Origin: Chitinophagaceae bacterium
Lineage (GTDB): Bacteria; Bacteroidota; Bacteroidia; Chitinophagales; Chitinophagaceae
Reading direction: 5' to 3'
Assembly (NCBI GenBank): GCA_017853235.1
Contig: JAFMJX010000066.1
Coordinates: forward strand, 1 to 8,855
DNA length: 8,855 nt
In this document: piece after piece, positions 1-6,682 of the stretch
How the letters are laid out: every line of letters begins with the position of its first letter
How positions within the stretch are numbered: position 1 is the stretch's first letter
Translations under genes and position numbers: made by a program
The notes under the pieces: generated by a model
Database searches by the model: none
Told to the model about the DNA's origin: nothing
Seen by the model: only the letters and a program-made list of their open reading frames with translations

Positions 1-1172
1 GATGTAATGGCTGCATTACTAGTTGAATTAATAGTTACTTTTTTTATTGTTTGTTCAATGGGACTCAAATAAATCATTTCTGGATCTCCATTTCCTCCTA
101 TAATATTATTTCCACATGAATTTGCGGTAGTAATGTATTGCGCAACCATGATAGGCTTATTGGATTCTACCAAATTAGGAACATTACTTGCATATTCGTA
201 ATAAAAATTATTTTTCAATGCAGCTTTAGATAAGACTGCTCCATCAACTTTAACAATAGCCGAAGTATCCGATACTGCAATTCTAAAATAGTTATTAGGC
301 ATTTTATTGGTGGGAGCTGTCAAATATTTCTTTCCCCATGCAGTCGCTGGAAATGCCTGCTGCATATAATTATCTGCACTTCCAGAACCATTAGTACAAT
401 TTAAACTTAATTTACCTGAGCCTGAATACACTGCAATTCTTTTACACGAACTCGTAGAAGTAGCTACTGCTCTTATTCTTGTTCCTGTTAAATCTTCTCC
501 TTTATATGGGTTTGTAGTGGTTAATAATTTACCCATGATATTATAAACTTCTCCTTTATTTAAAAGAATTTTAATAGTATCCCCTTTTAAATTATTAAGT
601 GTATTTGCAGAAGGTATGATTTCGATATTTGTATTATCTTCTGTTGCAATAACATAAGCAAAGCAATATGAATAAGCAGCATTTGATACTTGGGTGTAGT
701 TTAAAGAATAATAATCTCTAGATAAAGTACTAACTGGGAATAATAAACTTGCTCCCGAAATACTTCCATTATAAATATGAGCATAGGCAATGATGCCTAC
801 ATTAGAAGTAATATGAATACCTTTAGATGATTTTCCTTCATCAGTTAAACGCACATCATCTGATCCGGTTTTAGGAATTTTGTCTGAAGTAGTGACTTGA
901 TTGGCAATGACTTTATAAGTTCTTGTCCATCCTGTGGATGGAATTTCGACCGTAACATCTGCATTTTGATCAGAAGTGAAATAGAGTACCATATCCTGAG
1001 TACCACCTGTGGCCACTGGAGTTCCATTGGAAGCGTACATTGATACGTGACTTCCATAGCCTACCCAAAATTCCTTTCCTTTATTGGAAAAATCTTGTCC
1101 AAATACAATACTGCTTAATACCAATGATATTAGGAAAAGCAAACATCTTATATTAAGTTGACGAACAAGCAT
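1..1172 (-). CDS. Secreted protein with IgGFc-binding-type N-terminal domain (3' end outside window)
   Basis: The reading frame is open without a stop from the ATG at 1172 to the window edge, giving 390 codons plus two bases. An in-frame TAA directly precedes this ATG, so no upstream start is possible. Residues 1-25 form a signal peptide (hydrophobic core CLLFLISLVLSSIVFG, probable cleavage before Gln26). The mature protein opens with GKEFWVGYG (32-40), followed by GIHITSNVGIIAYAHI (118-133) and GNGDPEMIYLSPIEQTI (360-376). These are hallmarks I associate with the IgGFc-binding N-terminal domain (PF17517 type) common in Bacteroidota surface proteins. Four cysteines lie in the exported part (170, 243, 259, 353). 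Such proteins are often long, with Ig-like or PKD-like repeats and a type IX secretion C-terminal sorting domain; that part would lie beyond the left edge, so type IX export is inferred. The family name does not prove antibody binding. The natural ligand is unknown. Confidence 0.85.
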   Translation of the reverse strand, partial: MLVRQLNIRCLLFLISLVLSSIVFGQDFSNKGKEFWVGYGSHVSMYASNGTPVATGGTQDMVLYFTSDQNADVTVEIPSTGWTRTYKVIANQVTTSDKIPKTGSDDVRLTDEGKSSKGIHITSNVGIIAYAHIYNGSISGASLLFPVSTLSRDYYSLNYTQVSNAAYSYCFAYVIATEDNTNIEIIPSANTLNNLKGDTIKILLNKGEVYNIMGKLLTTTNPYKGEDLTGTRIRAVATSTSSCKRIAVYSGSGKLSLNCTNGSGSADNYMQQAFPATAWGKKYLTAPTNKMPNNYFRIAVSDTSAIVKVDGAVLSKAALKNNFYYEYASNVPNLVESNKPIMVAQYITTANSCGNNIIGGNGDPEMIYLSPIEQTIKKVTINSTSNAAIT

Positions 1173-1206
1173 TTATTGATACTAAAAAATGAATATTTTA
1201 TTAGTA

Positions 1207-1214
1207 TAAATGTA
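1207..1214 (-). promoter_or_regulatory. Possible -7 element upstream of the IgGFc-type gene
   Basis: Read on the minus strand this is TACATTTA, one mismatch from the Bacteroidota -7 consensus TAnnTTTG, about 35 bases before the ATG at 1172. No clear -33 TTTG lies at the right distance, since the upstream stretch is a T/C-rich run. Such octamers arise easily in AT-rich DNA, so this is weak. Confidence 0.2.
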
Positions 1215-1218
1215 ATGA

Positions 1219-1262
1219 AAAAAGAGAAAAAAGAAGCCTAAAAGGGGTTATTTTAACCTTTT
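1219..1262 (-). terminator. Possible weak intrinsic terminator after the small secreted-protein gene
   Basis: On the minus strand AAAAGG-TTA, overlapping the stop codon of the gene at 1253-1726, can pair with TAA-CCCC-TTTT across a short A-rich loop, leaving two C unpaired. A T-rich stretch with two T6 runs follows. The arrangement suits a rho-independent terminator, but the stem is short, bulged and AT-rich, so it may only be leaky. If it works, it separates this gene from the downstream IgGFc-type gene. Confidence 0.3.
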
Positions 1263-1726
1263 CCAAATGGAACAAGGGTGAGCCATTCTATAAGCTGGTT
1301 AACAAAATACTTATTTAAGGTGGTTTTAATGCCTTTTTCCTTATTCACAAAGGATAAAAACTTGTTTTCGGTGTACCCTATATTTTTTTCCAAAATGTAT
1401 CCATGACCAGTAAAACTATTCCCTTTGGTATCATCATCAATAATGAACAATCCTTCCTTTAAATCACTAATTAATTGATTCAATTGTTGCATATTGTTCA
1501 AACGAATGGTATCAGATTCTTGCTTATAAATGTAATTTTGATTTTTGTAAATAATATATACTGCATAATCTGTTTTATTACTAGATTCTTGTTGCAACTT
1601 TAAATAACTAACATTTAAAGTTCCAATTTCCTCGGTATTGAGGGTTGTAATTTTGGATTGCGCAAAGGAAGATATGCTTAAAAATAAAATAAGCAATAGG
1701 AATCCTATGGGGGTTAGGTTTCTCAT
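1253..1726 (-). CDS. Small secreted protein of unknown function
   Basis: I do not recognise this 157-residue protein. Residues 1-22 form a clear Sec signal peptide (basic MRN start, core FLLLILFLSISSFA, cleavage expected before Gln23), and no cysteine follows, so it is not a lipoprotein. The mature part of about 135 residues is rich in Asn, Lys, Tyr and Ile. It has an alternating hydrophobic stretch, YAVYIIYKNQNYIYK (54-68), that suggests a beta hairpin. Next come a probably helical NNMQQLNQLISDLKEG (77-92) and a hydrophobic end, NQLIEWLTLVPFGKG. No catalytic motif or repeat is visible. The signal peptide, normal composition and clean ATG start make it a real gene rather than a chance frame. 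It lies upstream of the IgGFc-type surface gene on the same strand, 80 bases away. That spacing and the possible terminator between them mean a shared operon is uncertain. Periplasmic or extracellular location is inferred from the signal peptide alone. Confidence 0.8.
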   Translation of the reverse strand: MRNLTPIGFLLLILFLSISSFAQSKITTLNTEEIGTLNVSYLKLQQESSNKTDYAVYIIYKNQNYIYKQESDTIRLNNMQQLNQLISDLKEGLFIIDDDTKGNSFTGHGYILEKNIGYTENKFLSFVNKEKGIKTTLNKYFVNQLIEWLTLVPFGKG

Positions 1727-1747
1727 TTATGGGGGATTAATGAATTG

Positions 1748-1777
1748 TAAAAATAGTAAATTTATTATTAAGACAAG
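1748..1777 (-). promoter_or_regulatory. Possible promoter of the small secreted-protein gene
   Basis: On the minus strand CTTG (1777-1774) is followed after 18 bases by TATTTTTA (1755-1748), which resembles the Bacteroidota -33 TTTG and -7 TAnnTTTG pair with one mismatch in each. The -7 element ends 21 bases before the ATG at 1726, leaving a short leader. This is pattern-based only, in AT-rich DNA. Confidence 0.3.
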
Positions 1778-1858
1778 TATTTGTTGAAAAAGATTAATTT
1801 GCCCTAGTAAATATTTCAAAACAAAGCGCTACATAAATAGATATTATGCCATATGTAG

Positions 1859-1868
1859 TATAATTTTA
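1859..1868 (+). promoter_or_regulatory. Possible -10/-7 element of rlmH
   Basis: TATAAT (1859-1864) overlaps TAATTTTA (1861-1868), which is one base off the Bacteroidota TAnnTTTG element. It lies about 35 bases before the rlmH ATG in the divergent intergenic region. I found no convincing -33 TTTG or -35 TTGACA at the expected spacing, so the call rests on position and on a single element. Confidence 0.25.
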
Positions 1869-1902
1869 GTCGAAAATTAATACATAGTTATAACTAAAAC
1901 CA

Positions 1903-2367
1903 ATGAAAATATCCATTTGGTCTGTTGGGAAAAATCATGAAGCATATATTAAAGATGGCATATCTGAATTTACTAAAAGGATAAGTCATTACTACCCTAT
2001 TGACTGGCAACTAATCACTCCCTCTAAAGCTGCCCAATCTAATATTATAAAAAAAGAAGAAGCGCAAAATATTTTAAAGCAACTGGCACCTAATGATGTA
2101 TTAATATTATTAGATGAAACAGGCAAAATGATCAATTCTCCAGGACTAGCCAATTTAATTCAACAAAAAGCCAATCAAAGCACTCAAAAATTAATCTTTT
2201 TAATTGGAGGCGCTTATGGTGTCAACGATGAAATCAAAAAGCGAGCTAACTTTACATGGTCTCTTTCTCAATTAGTATTCCCACATATGCTTGTAAGATT
2301 ATTATTAGCAGAACAAATTTATAGAGCCTGCAGCATTTTAGCTAATGAAAAATACCATCACGAATAA
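1903..2367 (+). CDS. rlmH: 23S rRNA (pseudouridine(1915)-N(3))-methyltransferase RlmH
   Basis: RlmH is a small SPOUT-class, SAM-dependent enzyme. It methylates N3 of pseudouridine 1915 in helix 69 of 23S rRNA (E. coli numbering) and acts on assembled 70S ribosomes as a homodimer. The 154-residue length matches the family (about 155). The family motifs are present: MKISIWSVGK at the N terminus, LLDETGK (69-75), the SAM-binding knot loop FLIGGAYG (99-106), LSQLVFPHMLVRLLLAEQIY (121-140) and the near-terminal YHH (151-153) followed by one Glu. The ATG at 1903 gives the conserved N terminus, so the start is secure. No Shine-Dalgarno sequence precedes it, as is usual in Bacteroidota. A rhomboid gene follows 12 bases downstream on the same strand, so the two are probably cotranscribed, though no functional link between them is evident. 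Confidence 0.97.
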   Translation: MKISIWSVGKNHEAYIKDGISEFTKRISHYYPIDWQLITPSKAAQSNIIKKEEAQNILKQLAPNDVLILLDETGKMINSPGLANLIQQKANQSTQKLIFLIGGAYGVNDEIKKRANFTWSLSQLVFPHMLVRLLLAEQIYRACSILANEKYHHE

Positions 2368-2379
2368 CCAATAAAAAAC

Positions 2380-3018
2380 ATGAGTATTACTTTATATATC
2401 ACTCTAATAACTGTAGGTATTTCTATCGCAGCCATGTATAACGATAACCTAATGGAAAAACTTATTTTTCATCCACATACTGTAAAAAATCATCGTGAAT
2501 GGTATCGTTTTTTTACTTCCGGTTTGATACATGCCGATTTTATGCATCTTGCTTTTAATATGTTTTCCTTCTATATGTTTGGTGAATATGTAGAGCAATA
2601 CTTTTCTATGATTTTTGGTTCAGCGGGATCTCTTTTTTTTATCCTATTATATTTAAGTGCCTTATGGATCTGTTTAATCCCAACATATTTGCACCATAAC
2701 AAAAATTATTACTACCGAAGCTTAGGTGCTTCTGGCGCTGTTTCTGCGATTGTTTTTGTGGGCATCTTTTTACAACCTACTATGCAAATTGGAATATTCT
2801 TATTGCCACCTGTAATTCCTGGTTTTGTTTTTGGCCCCATCTATCTTGCCTTAACCGCTTATTTATCCAAAAAAGGGCAAAGCGGAATTAACCATAGTGC
2901 ACATTTATGGGGATCCATATATGGTGTGGTTTTCCTTATTATTACCAGTCACTTTTTAAGTTACTATGATGTCATTGGATCTTTTGTAGCTCAAATTAAA
3001 GGGTATCTTGGTACGTGA
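2380..3018 (+). CDS. Rhomboid family intramembrane serine protease
   Basis: Rhomboids cleave transmembrane substrates within the inner membrane using a Ser-His dyad. This 212-residue protein has the bare six-helix core, with hydrophobic segments at about 4-20, 52-68, 84-104, 115-132, 136-160 and 172-193. The signature residues are all present: HxxxN in helix 2 (His56, Asn60, within HADFMHLAFNM), GxSG in helix 4 (Gly116-Ala-Ser118-Gly119, Ser118 the nucleophile) and AHxxGxxxG in helix 6 (His175 the general base, with Gly178 and Gly182). An active protease is therefore expected; the substrate cannot be told from sequence. No extra cytoplasmic or zinc-binding domain is attached. It sits 12 bases after rlmH and probably shares its transcript. 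Its last 23 bases overlap the 3' end of tilS on the opposite strand. A T8 run lies in codons 85-87 (2633-2640). Confidence 0.93.
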   Translation: MSITLYITLITVGISIAAMYNDNLMEKLIFHPHTVKNHREWYRFFTSGLIHADFMHLAFNMFSFYMFGEYVEQYFSMIFGSAGSLFFILLYLSALWICLIPTYLHHNKNYYYRSLGASGAVSAIVFVGIFLQPTMQIGIFLLPPVIPGFVFGPIYLALTAYLSKKGQSGINHSAHLWGSIYGVVFLIITSHFLSYYDVIGSFVAQIKGYLGT

Positions 3019-4363
3019 TTTTTAATACCCACTTTGTTTTTTCAGTCACTTTAAAACGGTCATCAATTCTTTGACCAACTACCCAAAGTATTTTATCACC
3101 CATTGTTAATACATTCACTCTTTCTTTGACCACAGGGCTTAATTTTAAACTGCCCAAGAAATGTGATAATTTCTTTTTTTTGCGCAATCCCAGTGGATAA
3201 AAATAATCTGTTATTTGCCACGATCTAATGAGTAAAGGAAATTCTAAGGCATCTGCATCTAAATATGCTATAGAAGAAGATGCATCAATCGCTCCCATTG
3301 TATTCACTTCAATGGTTTCCATTTGCAGTTGACCATATTTAGTTTTAAGGATGCCTTCTCCAATTGGAATCATCAGATGTTCTTTCTCCGAGTCGTTTGT
3401 CACTAACTGTATAGCATCATTGAATTTAATAAAACGATGTGTTGCACTTGCTAAATAAGCGCCATTGTTAGCCTCTAATAATTTATATACTTCTTGAATT
3501 TGAGTAGGCTTAAAATTATATTTTTCAATGAGCCCCCATGTATACGTATGATTGTTTCTTACTTTTTTCCAATGAGGAATGGAAATAGTTGGGATTCCTT
3601 TTTTAATTTTAATTCCTTTTTTCCAAAATTCATCCACAGATGCTTCAACAATGATCTCCGCTTCTTTTAAACGTTGAATCGTATCCAATACATTTTCTAC
3701 CACCTGAGGAAAAACCTCTTTCATGGATGGTATGAGTTTGTTTCTAATTAAATTTCTTGTGTAATCATTTTTTTCATTAGAACTATCTTCCACATAAGTC
3801 AAAGAATATTCCTTGGCAAATTGATGAATCTCCGTTTTAGAATATGGCAGTAAAGGTCTTAATATAGGTAACACATCATTTCGTTGCTCTGGTATGCCGG
3901 TTAATCCATGTAATCCAGTCCCTCTAAATAATTGCATCAAAGTAGTTTCCACCTGATCATCTGCATGATGTGCGGTTAATAAATAAACATGTTGATTTCC
4001 TTGTGCTTGAATTTCTTTAAGGAGTCGGTCAAACCATGCATATCTAATTTCTCTGGCAGCTTGCTGAATTCCCATTTTATAGGTTTCGGCATATGCAGCG
4101 GTCTCAAATTTTGAAGATTTCATGGGTGCATGCAAACGATTTGCATAATCGGTAACAAATTTTTCATCCCGAGTACTTTCTTCTCCTCTTAATTGAAAAT
4201 TTGCATGTGCTAAAGTATACTTCGCACCCACTAAATGCATTAAATAAGTGAGCGCAACACTATCAATACCTCCACTAATTGCAATTAAAAAATGCGTGTT
4301 ATAAAGTGAGATTGCTGGAAACTTTTTTTCCCAATGTGTTTTAAAAATTTCCAGAGTCAGCAT
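2996..4363 (-). CDS. tilS: tRNA(Ile)-lysidine synthase TilS
   Basis: TilS is an ATP-dependent PP-loop enzyme. It joins lysine to C34 of tRNA-Ile2, forming lysidine, so that the tRNA reads AUA and is charged with isoleucine rather than methionine; it is essential in most bacteria. The 455-residue length suits the family. The ATP-binding PP-loop SGGIDS is at 30-35, followed by AHANFQLRGEES (52-63), TAHHADDQVETTLMQLFRGT (130-149), ILRPLLPYSKTEI (167-179) and EDSSNEKNDYTRNLIRN (192-208). A linker and substrate-binding region follows, then the TilS C-terminal domain from about 375, including YFYPLGLRKKKKLSHFLGS. The ATG at 4363 lies three bases after the glnS stop and in the same frame, which suggests translational coupling. 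The coding strand carries an A8 run at codons 394-397 and a repeated KKGI segment in the linker (248-257). The 3' end overlaps the rhomboid gene. Confidence 0.96.
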   Translation of the reverse strand: MLTLEIFKTHWEKKFPAISLYNTHFLIAISGGIDSVALTYLMHLVGAKYTLAHANFQLRGEESTRDEKFVTDYANRLHAPMKSSKFETAAYAETYKMGIQQAAREIRYAWFDRLLKEIQAQGNQHVYLLTAHHADDQVETTLMQLFRGTGLHGLTGIPEQRNDVLPILRPLLPYSKTEIHQFAKEYSLTYVEDSSNEKNDYTRNLIRNKLIPSMKEVFPQVVENVLDTIQRLKEAEIIVEASVDEFWKKGIKIKKGIPTISIPHWKKVRNNHTYTWGLIEKYNFKPTQIQEVYKLLEANNGAYLASATHRFIKFNDAIQLVTNDSEKEHLMIPIGEGILKTKYGQLQMETIEVNTMGAIDASSSIAYLDADALEFPLLIRSWQITDYFYPLGLRKKKKLSHFLGSLKLSPVVKERVNVLTMGDKILWVVGQRIDDRFKVTEKTKWVLKITYQDTL

Positions 4364-4366
4364 GTC

Positions 4367-6025
4367 TTATTTTTTTTGCTCCTTTGCCCAAGTGTCTTTA
4401 AGTGTCACTGTTCGATTAAACACTAATTGTTGTGAGGTACTTGCATGATCTTGATAAAAATATCCTTTTCTTAAAAACTGAAAACGTGCTTCTTTGGGAT
4501 CCTTAGTTAATGCTGGTTCAGCCCAAGCATGGGTGATCGTGCTTAAAGAATTGGCATTGATATATTCCTTAAAATCTCCCTCGGCATTCGCCACATCTTC
4601 AACATTAAATAATCTATCATACTCATTCAAGACAACAGGAACGGCATGTGCTGCACTTACCCAATGTAATGTTCCTTTGACATGTATTCCTGAGGTATCA
4701 GAACCACTTTTGCTTTCAGGAAAATAAGTAGCATATACAGTTGTAATATTCCCTGCCGCATCTTTTTCAAAACTATTACATTTTATAATATAGGCACTTT
4801 TTAAACGTACCATTAAACCTGGACCCAATCTAAAATACTTTTTAGTGGGTTCTTCCATAAAATCATCCTTTTGAATCCATAGTTCGTTACTAAAAGGAAC
4901 TTCCCTAACTCCCCCATTTGGATCTTCCGGATTATTTTCAGAATACACTATTTCAGATCCTTTGTCATAGTTTGTAATTACCAATTTAATTGGATCAGTG
5001 ACCACCATTCTTCTTTGTGCGATTTTATTTAAGTGCTCACGAACACAAAATTCAAGCAAACTAAAGTCAATAATATTTTCTCGCTTTGCAATTCCTATAC
5101 GATCGCAAAAATCACGAATACTTTCGGGTGTATAACCTCGACGTCTCATACCACTAATGGTAGGCATACGAGGATCATCCCAACTAGCTACATGCCCTTC
5201 ATTCACCAATTGTAACAATTTACGCTTACTCATTACGGTATAAGTCATATTTAATCGCGCAAATTCATATTGCTTAGATGGGAACAATCCTAATTGTTCA
5301 ATTCCCCAATCATAAAGTGGGCGGTGTGGAATAAATTCCAAAGTACAAATGGAGTGAGTAATATTTTCAATTGCATCACTTTGCCCATGTGCAAAGTCAT
5401 ACATAGGATAAATACACCAAGCATCTCCTGTTCTATGATGATGCGCTCTTTTAATACGATACAATAAAGGATCACGCATATGCATATTGGGACTGGATAA
5501 ATCTATTTTAGCACGCAATACTTTTGCGCCGTCTTCAAATTTTCCATCCTTCATTGCTTTGAATAATTCCAAATTTTCAGCCACAGTTCTTTCTCTGTAA
5601 GCGTTTCCTATTCCAGGAACAGTTGGTGTTCCTTTTTGAGCAGCAATTTCTTCAGGGCTACTATCATCCACATAAGCCAATCCTTTTTCAATTAATTGAA
5701 TTGCAAATGCATATAATTGATCAAAATAATCTGATGCGTAACATTCCTTTACCCAATCAAAGCCTAACCATCTTACATCAGCTTTAATACTTTCCACATA
5801 TTCAGTATCTTCTGTGACTGGATTGGTGTCGTCAAATCTTAAATTAGTAGCTCCTCCAAATGTGTTGGCCAAGCCAAAATTTAAACAAATACTTTTGGCA
5901 TGCCCAATATGTAAATATCCATTGGGTTCGGGTGGAAAACGGGTTAGTATAGACGCATGCTTCCCTTCTGCTAAATCCTTAGCAATAATTTCTTCAATAA
6001 AATTTAAACTTTTTTCTTCACTCAT
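4367..6025 (-). CDS. glnS: Glutamine--tRNA ligase (GlnRS)
   Basis: This class I aminoacyl-tRNA synthetase charges tRNA-Gln with glutamine in an ATP-dependent reaction in the cytoplasm. The 552 residues match the E. coli enzyme (554) almost end to end. The HIGH signature sits in PPEPNGYLHIGHAK (31-44), and the KMSKS-type loop is VMSKRKL (264-270). DDPRMPTISGMRRRGYTPES (283-302) and the C-terminal beta-barrel anticodon-binding region (from about 340) are also present, ending in FNRTVTLKDTWAKEQKK. I chose the ATG at 6025. A TTG three codons upstream (6034) is in frame, but the ATG gives MSEEKSLNF, which aligns with the family N terminus. The gene lies 47 bases after the DUF4294 gene and three bases before tilS, in the same frame as tilS. 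The coding sequence ends in an A8 run directly before TAA. GlnRS means direct charging rather than sole reliance on the GatCAB transamidation route. Confidence 0.97.
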   Translation of the reverse strand: MSEEKSLNFIEEIIAKDLAEGKHASILTRFPPEPNGYLHIGHAKSICLNFGLANTFGGATNLRFDDTNPVTEDTEYVESIKADVRWLGFDWVKECYASDYFDQLYAFAIQLIEKGLAYVDDSSPEEIAAQKGTPTVPGIGNAYRERTVAENLELFKAMKDGKFEDGAKVLRAKIDLSSPNMHMRDPLLYRIKRAHHHRTGDAWCIYPMYDFAHGQSDAIENITHSICTLEFIPHRPLYDWGIEQLGLFPSKQYEFARLNMTYTVMSKRKLLQLVNEGHVASWDDPRMPTISGMRRRGYTPESIRDFCDRIGIAKRENIIDFSLLEFCVREHLNKIAQRRMVVTDPIKLVITNYDKGSEIVYSENNPEDPNGGVREVPFSNELWIQKDDFMEEPTKKYFRLGPGLMVRLKSAYIIKCNSFEKDAAGNITTVYATYFPESKSGSDTSGIHVKGTLHWVSAAHAVPVVLNEYDRLFNVEDVANAEGDFKEYINANSLSTITHAWAEPALTKDPKEARFQFLRKGYFYQDHASTSQQLVFNRTVTLKDTWAKEQKK

Positions 6026-6072
6026 GAGGTACAAACTATTCGGGTAAAGGTACGAAAAATAGGTGTGATCGT

Positions 6073-6681
6073 CTACCCTTTGTAACCATACATTTTTTGA
6101 ACTTCTAAAACAATTTTTTCAATATCACGATCATCCCCCTTAGGTTCATAGGGTTGTTTTAAACTACTACCAAATACGAAAGCAACTGCTTGCCAAAACC
6201 CAGCATTAAAATTGCCTTTAAACTCTTGAATTAAAGAATAACAGTTATTACCCGTTTCTCTATTTATGAGTTTCATCAATACCTTTCCTTGATACACCGA
6301 AAGCTTAGTGATTTTATCTGCAAAATCGCGCTTAAGCTCCTTTTCCCTGGCTTTAATGATTTGCTTACGTAAATTTTCATCTTTGACATTTACTAATTGC
6401 GCATTCACCTCCGAAATCACTTTACTAGCAGTTTTAGCGTAAGGATAAGTAATATATACTGCATTTCGAAGTCTGGTCCAATCACGCCAATAATTACGCC
6501 ATTGATTCGTTTGTTTTGCAGATACTTCTACTGTAGGCAACCATGATTGAGGAATAGTATCCCCTTCTGGTGTAATAAAAGCTTCAACACGAATGGTATC
6601 TAAAACCGATTGCGCGTTTATTTTAACTGGTACAAAACCAGCTAAAATAACTATGCAAAATAGGATACCCTTGTTGACCAT
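6073..6681 (-). CDS. DUF4294 family secreted protein
   Basis: I recognise this 202-residue protein as the DUF4294 family, which appears largely confined to Bacteroidota and has no known function. Residues 1-23 form a signal peptide (hydrophobic ILFCIVILAGFVPV, cleavage near NA/QS), so the protein should be periplasmic or envelope-associated. The family core includes the basic, aromatic RLRNAVYITYPYAKTA (70-85), a charged helical stretch (about 95-122), KLSVYQGKVLMKLINRETG (126-144) and GFWQAVAFVFGSSLKQPYEP (161-180). No known catalytic motif stands out. Its ATG starts one base after the TAA of ccmF, and AAAGGA sits four bases upstream within the end of ccmF. That is an unusually good ribosome binding site for this phylum, and the arrangement indicates cotranscription and probably coupled translation. 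The neighbourhood suggests an envelope role but does not prove one in cytochrome c maturation. Confidence 0.88.
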   Translation of the reverse strand: MVNKGILFCIVILAGFVPVKINAQSVLDTIRVEAFITPEGDTIPQSWLPTVEVSAKQTNQWRNYWRDWTRLRNAVYITYPYAKTASKVISEVNAQLVNVKDENLRKQIIKAREKELKRDFADKITKLSVYQGKVLMKLINRETGNNCYSLIQEFKGNFNAGFWQAVAFVFGSSLKQPYEPKGDDRDIEKIVLEVQKMYGYKG

Positions 6682-6682
6682 A

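Noticed and set aside
845..1057. Short minus-strand open frame starting MEVTYQC
   Set aside because: It lies wholly inside the longer minus-strand gene that is open to the left edge, in another frame, and lacks any family features.
4494..4727. Plus-strand open frame antisense to glnS
   Set aside because: It is a shadow of the conserved GlnRS coding sequence. The same applies to the plus-strand frames at 5033-5215 and 5814-6047 and the minus-strand frame at 5290-5475.
6026..6034. In-frame TTG start three codons upstream of the glnS ATG
   Set aside because: The ATG at 6025 matches the known N terminus of GlnRS. The three extra residues have no support and no ribosome binding site favours TTG.
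6026..6072. Separate promoter for glnS-tilS in the 47-base gap
   Set aside because: TAGTTTG resembles a shortened -7 element, but spacing is off and no -33 partner fits. Readthrough from ccmF-DUF4294 explains expression equally well.
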